Source: QHWK01 sp035315685
GTDB taxonomy: Bacteria > Acidobacteriota > Vicinamibacteria > Vicinamibacterales > CAVVIG01
Direction of reading: 5' to 3'
NCBI GenBank assembly: GCA_035315685.1
Contig: DATFXR010000024.1
Location: forward strand, 1 to 20,311
Length of the DNA: 20,311 nucleotides
Part shown: positions 1-7,573 of the stretch, in pieces
Layout of the letters: every line of letters starts with the position of its first letter
Numbering within the stretch: position 1 is the stretch's first letter
Notes under the pieces: model-generated
Databases searched by the model: none
What the model was told of the DNA's origin: nothing
Seen by the model: only the letters and a program-made list of their open reading frames with translations
Position numbers and translations under genes: made by a program

Positions 1-972
1 ACCGGGCTGCGCGTGTCGCGCCTCGGGCTTGGCTGCGGCAACTTCGGCGGCATCGGGTCCGCGCCGGCGTTCTTCGGCATGGGAGAGTCGGAGCCGCAGG
101 CGTTCGAGCTGATGGACCGTGCGTACGACGCCGGGATCAACTTCTTCGACACGGCCAACGCGTACGGCGGCGGGCGGAGCGAAACGTGGATTGGACGCTG
201 GCTGAAGAGCAAGGGGGCGGCGGTCCGCCAGCAACTGCTTCTGAGCTCGAAGGTGTTCAACCCGGTCGGAACCGGGCCGAACGATCGGGGCCTCTCGCGC
301 CGGCACATCCTGCAGCAGGTGGACGAAAGCCTCACGCGCCTGCAGACCGATCGCCTCGACATGTACCTGATTCACGAGCCCGATCCCGACACGCCGCTCG
401 ACGAGACGCTGCGCGCGCTCGACGACGTGGTGCGCGCGGGCAAGGTGCTCTACGTCGGTGCGAGCAACATCGAGGCGTGGCGCCTGGCGCGCGCCCTGTG
501 GATCAGCGACAGACGCAACCTGTGCCGCTTCGACTGGGTCCAGAACCCGTTCAGCCTGCTCGATCGCGATGCCGAGCGCGAGATGTTTCCGCTGTGCGCG
601 GACCAGCAGGTGGGGTTCACCGCGTTCAGCCCGCTGGCTGGCGGCTGGCTGACCGGAAAATACGCGGCGAAAGGCGCGTACCCCGAGGGCTCACGGATGA
701 CGTTGCGTCCTGAACCGTACCGCCATCTCGAGCGCAGTGCGGTGTTTCAAGGCCTGAACGCGCTGGCCGACGAAGCGCGCGCGCGCGGCGTCGAGATGAC
801 GGCGCTCGCGATCGCGTGGGCGCTCCATCACCCGCGCGTGGACGCCGCGATCATCGGACCACGCAACCCCGCGCATCTCGCCAGCGCGCTCGGTGCGATG
901 TCGATTCAGATGTCAGATGAAGATGTTCGGCGGATCGGAGAGGTATTTCACGATCGGCCACGGTCCGGCTGA
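1..972 (+). CDS. Aldo/keto reductase, 5' end outside window
   Basis: NAD(P)H-dependent oxidoreductase of the aldo/keto reductase superfamily, a cytoplasmic TIM barrel. The frame is open from base 1 and begins TGLRVSRLGLGCGNFGG, the usual second half of an 'LGRTGLRVSRLGLG' N-terminus. A start at the GTG at 13 would cut off the first strand, so about 8-10 residues are missing upstream. Counting from base 1, the catalytic tetrad is visible: D50 (FFDTA), Y55 (NAYGGG), K84 (SSKVF) and H125 (LIHEPD). The cofactor-side motif YVGASN and the C-terminal IIGPRNPAHL segment are also present. The last codons and the TGA lie inside a degenerate copy of a palindromic repeat (963-980). Substrate unknown. Convergent with the permease gene on the other strand. 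Confidence 0.93.
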   Translation, partial: TGLRVSRLGLGCGNFGGIGSAPAFFGMGESEPQAFELMDRAYDAGINFFDTANAYGGGRSETWIGRWLKSKGAAVRQQLLLSSKVFNPVGTGPNDRGLSRRHILQQVDESLTRLQTDRLDMYLIHEPDPDTPLDETLRALDDVVRAGKVLYVGASNIEAWRLARALWISDRRNLCRFDWVQNPFSLLDRDAEREMFPLCADQQVGFTAFSPLAGGWLTGKYAAKGAYPEGSRMTLRPEPYRHLERSAVFQGLNALADEARARGVEMTALAIAWALHHPRVDAAIIGPRNPAHLASALGAMSIQMSDEDVRRIGEVFHDRPRSG

Positions 973-980
973 AGCCATAC
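963..980. repeat. Degenerate copy of GTCCGGCT palindrome
   Basis: The sequence reads GTCCGGCT-GA-AGCCATAC, against the perfect copy GTCCGGCT-TT-AGCCGGAC at 1040. The left arm is intact; the right arm has GG changed to AT. It contains the TGA stop (970-972) of the aldo/keto reductase, so the repeat supplies the last residues (RSG-stop). Read as a decayed member of the family by similarity to the nearby intact copies. Confidence 0.5.
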
Positions 981-1039
981 GCTACCGGCGATCGGACGGC
1001 GCGCCAGCGGTCGACGGGAGCACAATCAATGGCGGCAGT

Positions 1040-1057
1040 GTCCGGCTTTAGCCGGAC
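1040..1057. repeat. Perfect REP-like palindrome GTCCGGCT-TT-AGCCGGAC
   Basis: An 18-bp perfect palindrome with 8-bp arms and a TT spacer, lying in the 98-bp gap between two convergent stop codons (972 and 1071). The 20 bases AGTGTCCGGCTTTAGCCGGA recur identically around 7556. In RNA it would form a strong GC-rich hairpin and could act as a bidirectional transcription stop or mRNA 3'-end protector, although no U-run follows. The repeat is seen directly; the function is inferred. Confidence 0.85.
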
Positions 1058-1070
1058 CGTGATCGGACGC

Positions 1071-3521
1071 CTACTCAGACCGCAACGCGACCTGTGGATC
1101 GACCTGCGACGCACGGCGGGCGGGCAGGTAGGTCGCGAGCATCGTCACCGCCAGCAGCATCAGCGTGCCGAGGCTGTAGACGCGCGGGTCGCGGGGATTC
1201 ACGCCGTTGAGCAGATCGCCGAGCACCGTGCTGAGCGCGAACGTGATGACGAGGCCGGCGCCGATGCCGATGGCGCTCAGCGTCAATCCCTGGCGCATGA
1301 CCATGCCGAGCACGCGCCGCTCGCTCGCGCCGACGGCCATCCGGATGCCGATCTCGCGCGTGCGCTGACTCACCGAATAGGCGATCACCGCGTAGAGACC
1401 GAGCACGCTCAGCGCGAGGCCGACGAGGCCCACCGCTGTAATCACCTCGCCCACGAGCCGCACGCCGAACAGCGCCTGCTGCTGAAAGTGGGACGCCATC
1501 GTCCGCACGTCGTAAATCGGCTGATTCGAATCGAGTGCGCGCACCTGGTTCCGCACCGGTCCGCTGAGCGCTGCCGGATCGCCCTCGGTCTGCACGAACA
1601 GCGTCATCGCCGTCTGGCGGCTCTGCTCGAGCGGCAGGTACAGGAACGGCTGCGGCGTCTCGCCGACGTCCCGTGTCTTCGACGTGCGGGCGATGCCGAC
1701 GATCTCGACGGTAGTCGGCGGCGTCGACGGAATCGTGATCGTCGCTCCGAGCGCGTCACGTCTCGGCCAGTACTTCTTCGCCATCACCTCGTTGACGATC
1801 GCGACTGCCGGCGCGGTCTGCGTGTCCCGGTCTGTGAACGCGCGGCCGCGCACGATCGGGATGCCGAGCACGTCGAAGTACCGATCGCCGACGATCGAGC
1901 TGCCGATCGAGAGCGGCTGCGGTGTCGGCCCGGCGTCGTATCCGGGAATCGTGATATCAGTGCTGCTGCTCGCGACGCCAAGCGGAATGTGCTGGCCGAT
2001 GGCGGCGGCACGTACGCCCGGCAGCGCGACCACTCGCTCGAGAAGTCGCCGGTAGAAGGCGTGCGTGGCCTCGAGATCCTTCTGGGTGATCCGCGGATCG
2101 AAGCCCATCGTCAGGATGTGGTCGACCCTGAATCCCGGATCCGAATCGCGGGCCACGCGGATGCTTTCGAGAAAGAGCCCGGACAGGACCATCATCACCA
2201 GCGCGACTGCGACCTGCGCGACGACGAGCGTCTGGCGCATCCATCCGCGCGACGGCGCGAAGCGGAGTTCAGTGGATTTCAGCACGGTGTGCAGGTCGGC
2301 GCGCGTGCGGCGGAAGGAAGGCAGTGCGCCGGCAAGCACACCTGACAACACTCCGACGGCCAACGCGAACACGACGACGCGCGCGTCGACCCGCGTGTCG
2401 AGCATCACCGGCAGCTCGGTGGCGATTTCGAGCGACCGAATAAACGAGGCGCACGCCGCCGCGATCCCGAGGCCGAGGACAGCGCCGAGTGTGGACAACA
2501 CGGCGCTCTCGATGAGGAACTGGCGGAGGAGCCGGCCGCGGCTCGCGCCCAGGGCGAGCCTGACAGCGGTCTCGCGCAGACGGCCCGGCGCGGTCGACAG
2601 CAGCAGGTTGGCGACGTTGATGCACGCAATCGACAACACCAGCGCCGCCACCGCGAAGAACAGCCACGACAACATGAAGTTGTCCGGCGCCTCGGCAATC
2701 CGGTAACCGACCTGCGAGAAGACCATCGCGCTGCGCCCTTTGTCCGTGGCTGGATGCTCCTGCTCCATCACGGTAGCCAGGCGCTTGAGTTCGTCGCGGG
2801 CCTGCTCGATCGAGACACCGGCGTTCAGGCGGGCGAAGACGTCGACGGACCGCGCCGCACGATCCGTCAACGCACTCGTGGCCACTCCGGTGGCTTCGTG
2901 GATCATCATCCGCGGCACGTACAGCGCGGGTTGGAAGTACGGGTGTACGCCGGTGAACCACGCCGGTGCGACGCCGACGATCGTGAACTCGGCGCCGTTG
3001 AGACGCACGGAGCGCCCGACGACGTCGGCCCGGCCGCCGAATTCACGCTGCCAGATCCCGTGGCTCAGAATCACGACCGCGTCGCGCCCCGGCACTTGAT
3101 CGTCGGTGGCGGTGAAGGCTCGGCCGAGGGTGGGCGTGACGCGGAGTGTCGTGAAGAAATCGCCGTTGACGAAGATCCCGATCGTCATCCGCGGCTGCTC
3201 GTCGCGCCCGCGCGAGAATCCAAACGCCGCGGTCTTCGACGTGGCCAGTCCCTCGAACGACTGCGTCCGCTTTCGGAGGTCGTCGATGTCGGCGTACGAG
3301 AACCGGCCGACCGGGTTGCTCTGCGTGAGCGAGGTCAGGCGCACCACGCGACCGGTGGCGGGGACCGGCAGCGGACGCAACAGCAAGGCGTCGATCAGGC
3401 TGAAGATCGACGCAGTGGCGCCGACGCCGAGCGCCGTCGACAACAGCACAGCCAGCGAGAAGCCTTTGTTGCGGCGAATCAGGCGGATCGCGTATCGAAG
3501 CTCGTGGAAGGCGACGGCCAT
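1071..3521 (-). CDS. ADOP-type ABC transporter permease (MacB/FtsX)
   Basis: An 816-residue inner-membrane permease with the duplicated MacB-periplasmic-core plus FtsX layout. It has an N-terminal helix (about 20-45), periplasmic core 1 (about 50-280), an FtsX block of three helices (about 285-395, with RETAVRLALGAS), a further helix near 415-435, periplasmic core 2 (about 440-685) and a second FtsX block (about 690-805, with TREIGIRMAVGAS). This is the architecture of acidobacterial duplicated orphan permeases. No ATP-binding protein gene is adjacent, so the ATPase partner would have to come from elsewhere; the substrate is unknown. The frame stays open upstream to 3674, but that stretch overlaps the preceding gene and reads as basic low-complexity sequence. 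ATG 3521 gives the standard HELRYAIRLIRRNKGF start. It lies 46 bp downstream of the first permease and is probably co-transcribed. No clear Shine-Dalgarno was seen. Confidence 0.92.
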   Translation of the reverse strand: MAVAFHELRYAIRLIRRNKGFSLAVLLSTALGVGATASIFSLIDALLLRPLPVPATGRVVRLTSLTQSNPVGRFSYADIDDLRKRTQSFEGLATSKTAAFGFSRGRDEQPRMTIGIFVNGDFFTTLRVTPTLGRAFTATDDQVPGRDAVVILSHGIWQREFGGRADVVGRSVRLNGAEFTIVGVAPAWFTGVHPYFQPALYVPRMMIHEATGVATSALTDRAARSVDVFARLNAGVSIEQARDELKRLATVMEQEHPATDKGRSAMVFSQVGYRIAEAPDNFMLSWLFFAVAALVLSIACINVANLLLSTAPGRLRETAVRLALGASRGRLLRQFLIESAVLSTLGAVLGLGIAAACASFIRSLEIATELPVMLDTRVDARVVVFALAVGVLSGVLAGALPSFRRTRADLHTVLKSTELRFAPSRGWMRQTLVVAQVAVALVMMVLSGLFLESIRVARDSDPGFRVDHILTMGFDPRITQKDLEATHAFYRRLLERVVALPGVRAAAIGQHIPLGVASSSTDITIPGYDAGPTPQPLSIGSSIVGDRYFDVLGIPIVRGRAFTDRDTQTAPAVAIVNEVMAKKYWPRRDALGATITIPSTPPTTVEIVGIARTSKTRDVGETPQPFLYLPLEQSRQTAMTLFVQTEGDPAALSGPVRNQVRALDSNQPIYDVRTMASHFQQQALFGVRLVGEVITAVGLVGLALSVLGLYAVIAYSVSQRTREIGIRMAVGASERRVLGMVMRQGLTLSAIGIGAGLVITFALSTVLGDLLNGVNPRDPRVYSLGTLMLLAVTMLATYLPARRASQVDPQVALRSE

Positions 3522-3567
3522 CTGATAGACATACGGCTCGCAGTGCGCCGGGTTCCCGTTCGACCGA

Positions 3568-6081
3568 TTATCCCGTCCGGAGTGCCGTGAGCGGATCGAC
3601 CCTCGCCGCACACCAGGCCGGGACGCTGCACGCAATCGCGGCCACCAGGCCCAGGGCGATCGGCACCGCAACAAATGTCAGCGGGTCGTACGCGCTGACG
3701 CCGTACAGAAAGGATGCCAGCAGTCGGACGCCCACGCCCGCCATAGCCAGCCCGGCCACGACGCCGACCGCGACGATCCACATCGCCTGGCGGAGCACCA
3801 GGACGACGATGTCGCGTGCCTGCGCGCCGAGCGCTGATCGCACGCCGATTTCGCGCGTCCGCTGGGCGACCGTGAACGACATCACGCCGAAGAGTCCGAC
3901 GCCGGCGATCAGCACCGCGACCACGCTGAACGACGCGAGCACGACGGCGTACAGCCGCGGCCTGGCCAGGCTCGTCATCACGCGGTCCTCCATCGTCATC
4001 ACCGAGTCCAGTGCGAGCGCAGGCGCCTCGTCATGGAGGGCGTTGCGGAGGCTGGCGACGTAGGCGACGGGATCGGTTGCGGTACGGACGACGAGAATCG
4101 GATCGAAGTTGCGCAGGGCGCCTGGCAGCAGTTGAGCGAACGAGGCGAAGACTTCGGGCTGCAATGGCGCGTCGACGCTGTCTTGCCGCATGTCGTCCAT
4201 GACGCCGATCACTTCCCAATCGGCGCGATCGTTTCTGAAACGGAGTCCTCCTGCGCTCGGACCGCTTCTCGGGATGCGCATGCCGACGGCACGATCGCCG
4301 AGATACTGGCGCGCGAACGATCGATTGACGACGATCACCGGCGGCGCCGCGGCCGTATCGGAGTCGGACAACGTCCGCCCGGCGACGAGCCGCAGCCGCA
4401 TCGCAGCGAAGTAGTCGGGGCTGACGACGCGCTGCACTGCCTGCACGTCGATCGTGACGTCCGGATTGCGCGGCGACCGCATCGTGAAGGCGGTGAACCC
4501 GCCGAAGGACACCAGCGGCAGCGCCGTGCTGTACGCCGCGTGCGTGACGCCGGGCAGCGCACGGAGACGTTGCACGAGCGCGTCGAGCAGTTGCCCTCGG
4601 CGCTCCGGCGCGAACGTGGACGGCAGGGGTAGCCGCGCCGTGAGAACGTTCACCGGATCGTAGCCGCGATCGGCGCGGATCAACGACACGAAGCTCCGCG
4701 TGAGCAGCGCCGCCCCGACGAGCAGCACGCAGGCAACCGCCACCTGGCCCGTCATGATCAAGGCGCGCGTCCGCGCCATCGGTGAACGGACGGCGCCACC
4801 GGGCGCCGCGATGCCGTCTTCTGACAGCGTCTCGACGAGGTTCACGCGGCGGGTGTGCCAGGCCGGGAGCATCCCGCATGCGACGCTTGCGACCGCCGAC
4901 ACGACGAGCGCAAACGCGAGCACGCGCGAATCGATCGTGACGGCCTCGAGCCGCGGGAATTCGCTTGGCAGTATCGACGGCAGCACCCGCTGGAGCGCTC
5001 CGGCCAGCGCTACGCCTGCCGCGCCTCCGCACACTCCGATCAGTCCGTTTTCGATCACGAGCTGCCTGACGATGCGCCGCTGTCCGGCGCCGATGGCCGC
5101 TCGTACAGCGAGCTCGTGGCGCCGCGTCGTCGCGCGAGCAAGCTGGAGGCCGGCCACGTTCGCGGTCGCGGTCGCGAACAGCAGACCGACGGCGGCGAGC
5201 AGCGCGATGATCGCCGGCCGCACGTCTGCCGTCATCGCATCCAGCTCAGGCACCACGGCAATGTCGATCGGTCCGACGGCGCCGAACAGCGCTCGCGCCG
5301 CGACGCCCAGGTCGGGCGCGCCGCGCGCCCGGGACGTCGCTTCGGCTGCCGCCTGCGCCGGCGTCACATCGCTCCGCAGCCGCGCGATCGCGCGGAAGAT
5401 GACGCCGTTCAACATGCCGCCGTCGCCGACCACGGGGGCGACGCTCCACGCGGTCCATGCGCGTGCAGTGCGATCGGGAAACGCGAACGCACGCGGCATC
5501 ACGCCGACGATTGTGTACGGCTTGTCGTCCAACTCCAGCAACGTGCCAAGGATCTCGCGGCGGCCGCCGAAGCGCTCCTGCCAGAGGCCGTACGACAGAA
5601 TCACGACGCCCTGCTGGTTTCGGCCGCCTTCCCCGTCGCGGAACAGCCGCCCGATCAGCGGAGTCGCTTTCAGAATTGCAAAGAGGCTCGGCGTCGTCGG
5701 GATGACCGGAATCCGCACGGGCTCGCCCGCGCCGGTCAGGGTCGCCGTCTGAGTCAACCATCCGCCGAGATCCTCGATCGCGGCCGGATGGTCGCGCCAG
5801 GCGTGAAACGTTCCGTTCGACACGGTACCCGGAACCCGCCCGGTGCGGCCCTGTCGCGTCTCAGTGATCCGCACGAGACGGTCGGAGTCGGCCCACGGCA
5901 GCGGCTTGAGCAGCACGCCGTAGGCGACGGTGAACAACATCGTCGTCGCGCCGATGCCCAGCGCCATGGTGAGCATGGCGACCGCAGCGAAGCCAGGCTG
6001 GCGGCGCAGCAGCCGGAGGCCGTATCGCACGTCCTGCGGCAGCCCGACCAGCGGCGTGCCATCAGCGCGCGTGATAGTCAT
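3568..6081 (-). CDS. ADOP-type ABC transporter permease (MacB/FtsX)
   Basis: An 837-residue paralogue in tandem with the following permease, with the same layout. It starts LPQDVRYGLRLLRRQPGF, then a helix (about 30-55), a MacB-like periplasmic core containing the family's ILSYGLWQERFGG motif, a central FtsX block (VGLLFATATANVAGLQLARA, then RRHELAVRAAIGAG), a second core, and a C-terminal FtsX block (QRTREIGVRSALGAQ) with final helices. It starts at ATG 6081; no strong Shine-Dalgarno is visible upstream. It is the first gene of a two-gene unit. ADOP genes are often preceded by a PadR-type regulator in related genomes (general knowledge), but none is present here. Many clustered permeases of this family have no ATPase next to them, as seen here. 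Substrate unknown. Confidence 0.92.
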   Translation of the reverse strand: MTITRADGTPLVGLPQDVRYGLRLLRRQPGFAAVAMLTMALGIGATTMLFTVAYGVLLKPLPWADSDRLVRITETRQGRTGRVPGTVSNGTFHAWRDHPAAIEDLGGWLTQTATLTGAGEPVRIPVIPTTPSLFAILKATPLIGRLFRDGEGGRNQQGVVILSYGLWQERFGGRREILGTLLELDDKPYTIVGVMPRAFAFPDRTARAWTAWSVAPVVGDGGMLNGVIFRAIARLRSDVTPAQAAAEATSRARGAPDLGVAARALFGAVGPIDIAVVPELDAMTADVRPAIIALLAAVGLLFATATANVAGLQLARATTRRHELAVRAAIGAGQRRIVRQLVIENGLIGVCGGAAGVALAGALQRVLPSILPSEFPRLEAVTIDSRVLAFALVVSAVASVACGMLPAWHTRRVNLVETLSEDGIAAPGGAVRSPMARTRALIMTGQVAVACVLLVGAALLTRSFVSLIRADRGYDPVNVLTARLPLPSTFAPERRGQLLDALVQRLRALPGVTHAAYSTALPLVSFGGFTAFTMRSPRNPDVTIDVQAVQRVVSPDYFAAMRLRLVAGRTLSDSDTAAAPPVIVVNRSFARQYLGDRAVGMRIPRSGPSAGGLRFRNDRADWEVIGVMDDMRQDSVDAPLQPEVFASFAQLLPGALRNFDPILVVRTATDPVAYVASLRNALHDEAPALALDSVMTMEDRVMTSLARPRLYAVVLASFSVVAVLIAGVGLFGVMSFTVAQRTREIGVRSALGAQARDIVVLVLRQAMWIVAVGVVAGLAMAGVGVRLLASFLYGVSAYDPLTFVAVPIALGLVAAIACSVPAWCAARVDPLTALRTG

Positions 6082-6418
6082 GCGCGCGCGATTCTACTCG
6101 TCAATCACTCGGACCGCTTCCAGCCGAGGTGCGGGCGACCCGCGCCGACCGGTCGGCACGGCGACACCCGATCCGCCAAATCATCAATGCCGCCGAACGC
6201 CGGATGGCAAACCCACCCACTTTGAGTGAACAAAAAGGGACTGGACGGTGCGTGAGAGCATGGCTTTCAGACTTTTTCGTCGCCTTTTGTGCTTTTATGG
6301 CAGCACAGTGGGCTGAAATATCTATAATTTCTAAGTAATCCCGAATGTCATCCCTTTCTCGGTCGCTTTTCTCTGTTCGGAGGCCTCATATGTTCGTCGA
6401 CGCCGCCTCGAGGGTTTG
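6082..6418. promoter_or_regulatory. Divergent intergenic region, AT-rich in its right half
   Basis: 337 bases between the divergent permease and acyltransferase starts. The first 110 bases look like the rest of the window. From about 6200 the composition becomes markedly richer in A and T, with T-runs at 6271-6300. It holds a perfect TATAAT (6323-6328), a half-site pair TGTGC-N10-GCACA (6288-6307) just upstream of it, a small hairpin CACT-TTG-AGTG near 6218-6230, and a GGAGG (6379-6383) six bases before an ATG. It is read as the promoter and leader of the rightward gene. A short ORF running to 6338 looks non-coding. The leftward promoter for the permeases was not resolved. Confidence 0.6.
6323..6328 (+). 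promoter_or_regulatory. Candidate -10 box TATAAT
   Basis: An exact TATAAT hexamer in an otherwise GC-rich genome, about 90 bp upstream of the acyltransferase start and 62 bp upstream of the mini-ORF ATG. No good TTGACA-like hexamer lies 16-18 bp upstream, and there is no TG extension. It could rely on an activator: the TGTGC/GCACA inverted pair (6288-6307) sits where a -35-overlapping site would be. Confidence 0.45.
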
Positions 6419-6422
6419 GTGA
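6390..6422 (+). CDS. Possible 10-codon leader ORF
   Basis: ATG at 6390 follows GGAGG (6379-6383) with six bases between, the best ribosome-binding site in this region. It encodes MFVDAASRVW and stops at TGA 6420-6422. That stop overlaps the GTG start of the acyltransferase (6419-6421) as GTGA, the classic arrangement for translational coupling. It may be a real leader cistron that delivers ribosomes to the downstream gene. Alternatively, the ATG may be the ancestral start of the acyltransferase, separated by a small indel between about 6393 and 6419. No known attenuator peptide signature is visible. Confidence 0.35.
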   Translation: MFVDAASRVW

Positions 6423-7501
6423 CGACGCGCCAGCACGAGTACACGAGCACCGTACTCTCATCGGCGTCTGACATCGCGCGACTCGAGCACGACGTGAGCC
6501 GGCTGATGCCGGCACGCGATGTGGCGCTCTCGGCGCGGTTCGCGCTCGCGTCCCTCGACGACAACTGGACGCCGCGGGTGGCCGCGGTCTCGCGCAACGG
6601 CGTCGTTGCCGGTGTCGTGTTCGGAAAGGAGCGTCGAGTCGGCCCCTTCCCCAGCGGGCTGATCTACGCCGACGGGCGGCTGGGACACCTCGCGGTGTCG
6701 AATCCGGACGAACGCGAAGCGGTCCTGCTGGCGGCCATTCGATCGTGGTTCGCGCTGCCGCGCATTCGAGGCGTGCGTCTGGCGATCGCGCCGTCCAGTC
6801 TCGAAGCCGGCGCGGTCGAGCGGGTGCGGGCGGCTCTCGCACTCGATCTGACGCAGGCGACGCCGGCTCAGTACGAGCTTCACTCGACGCTGCCCTTGCC
6901 GTCCAGCTACGAGGCGTTTCTGACGTCGCTCGGCACGCAGACGCGCCGCAACTTCCGTTACTACCGGCGCAAGTTCGAAGCGGCCGGCCATCGCTACGTC
7001 GAGCGCGTGGCGCCGGACGATCTCGAGGAAATTCTCCGCCAGTTGCGGACGAAGAGCCGGATTCCGTTCAGCATTGCGAAGATGAGAACCGCGGCGCGGA
7101 CCGTGGTGGCCACCAACCACCCCTGGGCCGCCGCGCTGCGTCATGCGAATGGCGAGTATCTCAGTGTGACCGCCGGATGGCTCGATCGCGGCCGGGCGAC
7201 CATGCTGCTCCAGCAGAACAACGATCTCGAATTCGGTGACGCGTCGCTGTCGGTCGTCCTGCGGGGATACCTGATCGAAACGCTGATCACCCAGCGCGTG
7301 CCCGAGCTGCTGTTCTGGTCGGGTTCGGCGCCGCCGCTGTCGCGCTACGCACAGCCGATACCGGCGATCAGCCTGCACTTCGACGCGAGGACGCTCGGCT
7401 GGCGGTTCGTCCGGAGTATGATCGGCGCGACGCAGCCGTGGCTCGGGCGATGGTTCGGCGACGATCTGCGCTGGGTGGCTTTGCCGCGCGCACACTCGTG
7501 A
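6419..7501 (+). CDS. FemAB/BioF2-like GNAT-fold acyltransferase
   Basis: A protein of about 360 residues resembling the Acetyltransf_6 (CelD/BcsL, FemAB-related) group. The signature is the central LGTQTRRNFRYYRRKFEAAGHR segment (split here by the line of the alpha-helical core), comparable to the 'K.RRNLRR..RKL...G' helix of this family. It is followed by DDLEEILRQL and a C-terminal half with GWLDRGRATMLLQQNN and an EFGDASLS...LIETLI stretch typical of the second GNAT lobe. No signal peptide or membrane helix, so cytoplasmic. Relatives modify peptidoglycan precursors or exopolysaccharide; the substrate here is unknown. GTG 6419 is chosen because it forms a GTGA overlap with the mini-ORF stop; TTG 6416 is the only slightly longer alternative. 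It ends 62 bp before the convergent FHA gene, with terminator-like hairpins between. Confidence 0.75.
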   Translation: MTTRQHEYTSTVLSSASDIARLEHDVSRLMPARDVALSARFALASLDDNWTPRVAAVSRNGVVAGVVFGKERRVGPFPSGLIYADGRLGHLAVSNPDEREAVLLAAIRSWFALPRIRGVRLAIAPSSLEAGAVERVRAALALDLTQATPAQYELHSTLPLPSSYEAFLTSLGTQTRRNFRYYRRKFEAAGHRYVERVAPDDLEEILRQLRTKSRIPFSIAKMRTAARTVVATNHPWAAALRHANGEYLSVTAGWLDRGRATMLLQQNNDLEFGDASLSVVLRGYLIETLITQRVPELLFWSGSAPPLSRYAQPIPAISLHFDARTLGWRFVRSMIGATQPWLGRWFGDDLRWVALPRAHS

Positions 7502-7524
7502 ACGCAGCGCGAATCGGACGCCTG

Positions 7525-7552
7525 ACGTGCGCTTCCCGCTTCGCTCGCACGT
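7525..7552 (+). terminator. Terminator-like hairpin after acyltransferase gene
   Basis: Perfect 7-bp arms ACGTGCG (7525-7531) and CGCACGT (7546-7552) enclose a 14-base loop, 24 bp after the acyltransferase stop. No U-tract follows; instead the REP-like palindromes begin 4 bp later. A hairpin of this kind between two convergent genes is plausible as a transcription end, but a Rho-independent signature is incomplete. Confidence 0.4.
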
Positions 7553-7555
7553 AGT

Positions 7556-7573
7556 GTCCGGCTTTAGCCGGAC
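7556..7573. repeat. Perfect REP-like palindrome GTCCGGCT-TT-AGCCGGAC
   Basis: Identical to the copy at 1040-1057, including the preceding AGT. It also lies between two convergent genes. It contains the TAA stop (read from 7566 to 7564) of the FHA gene, and its right arm encodes that protein's last residues. Confidence 0.85.

Noticed and set aside
1029..2345. 438-codon plus-strand frame starting in the palindrome
   Set aside because: Antisense to the permease. The first residues come from the REP-like repeat and the rest has no recognisable fold.
3522..3674. N-terminal extension of the second permease
   Set aside because: It overlaps the upstream permease's coding end, is Arg/Trp-rich, and the family starts at HELRYAIRL, just after ATG 3521.
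6298..6315. Sigma-54-like TGGCAG...GGGCT
   Set aside because: GG and GC are one base too far apart and the -12 TTGC element is missing.
6204..6338. 44-codon ORF (MANPPTLSEQ...) in the intergenic region
   Set aside because: No ribosome-binding site, covers the candidate TATAAT box, and has no recognisable family. It is more likely promoter DNA.
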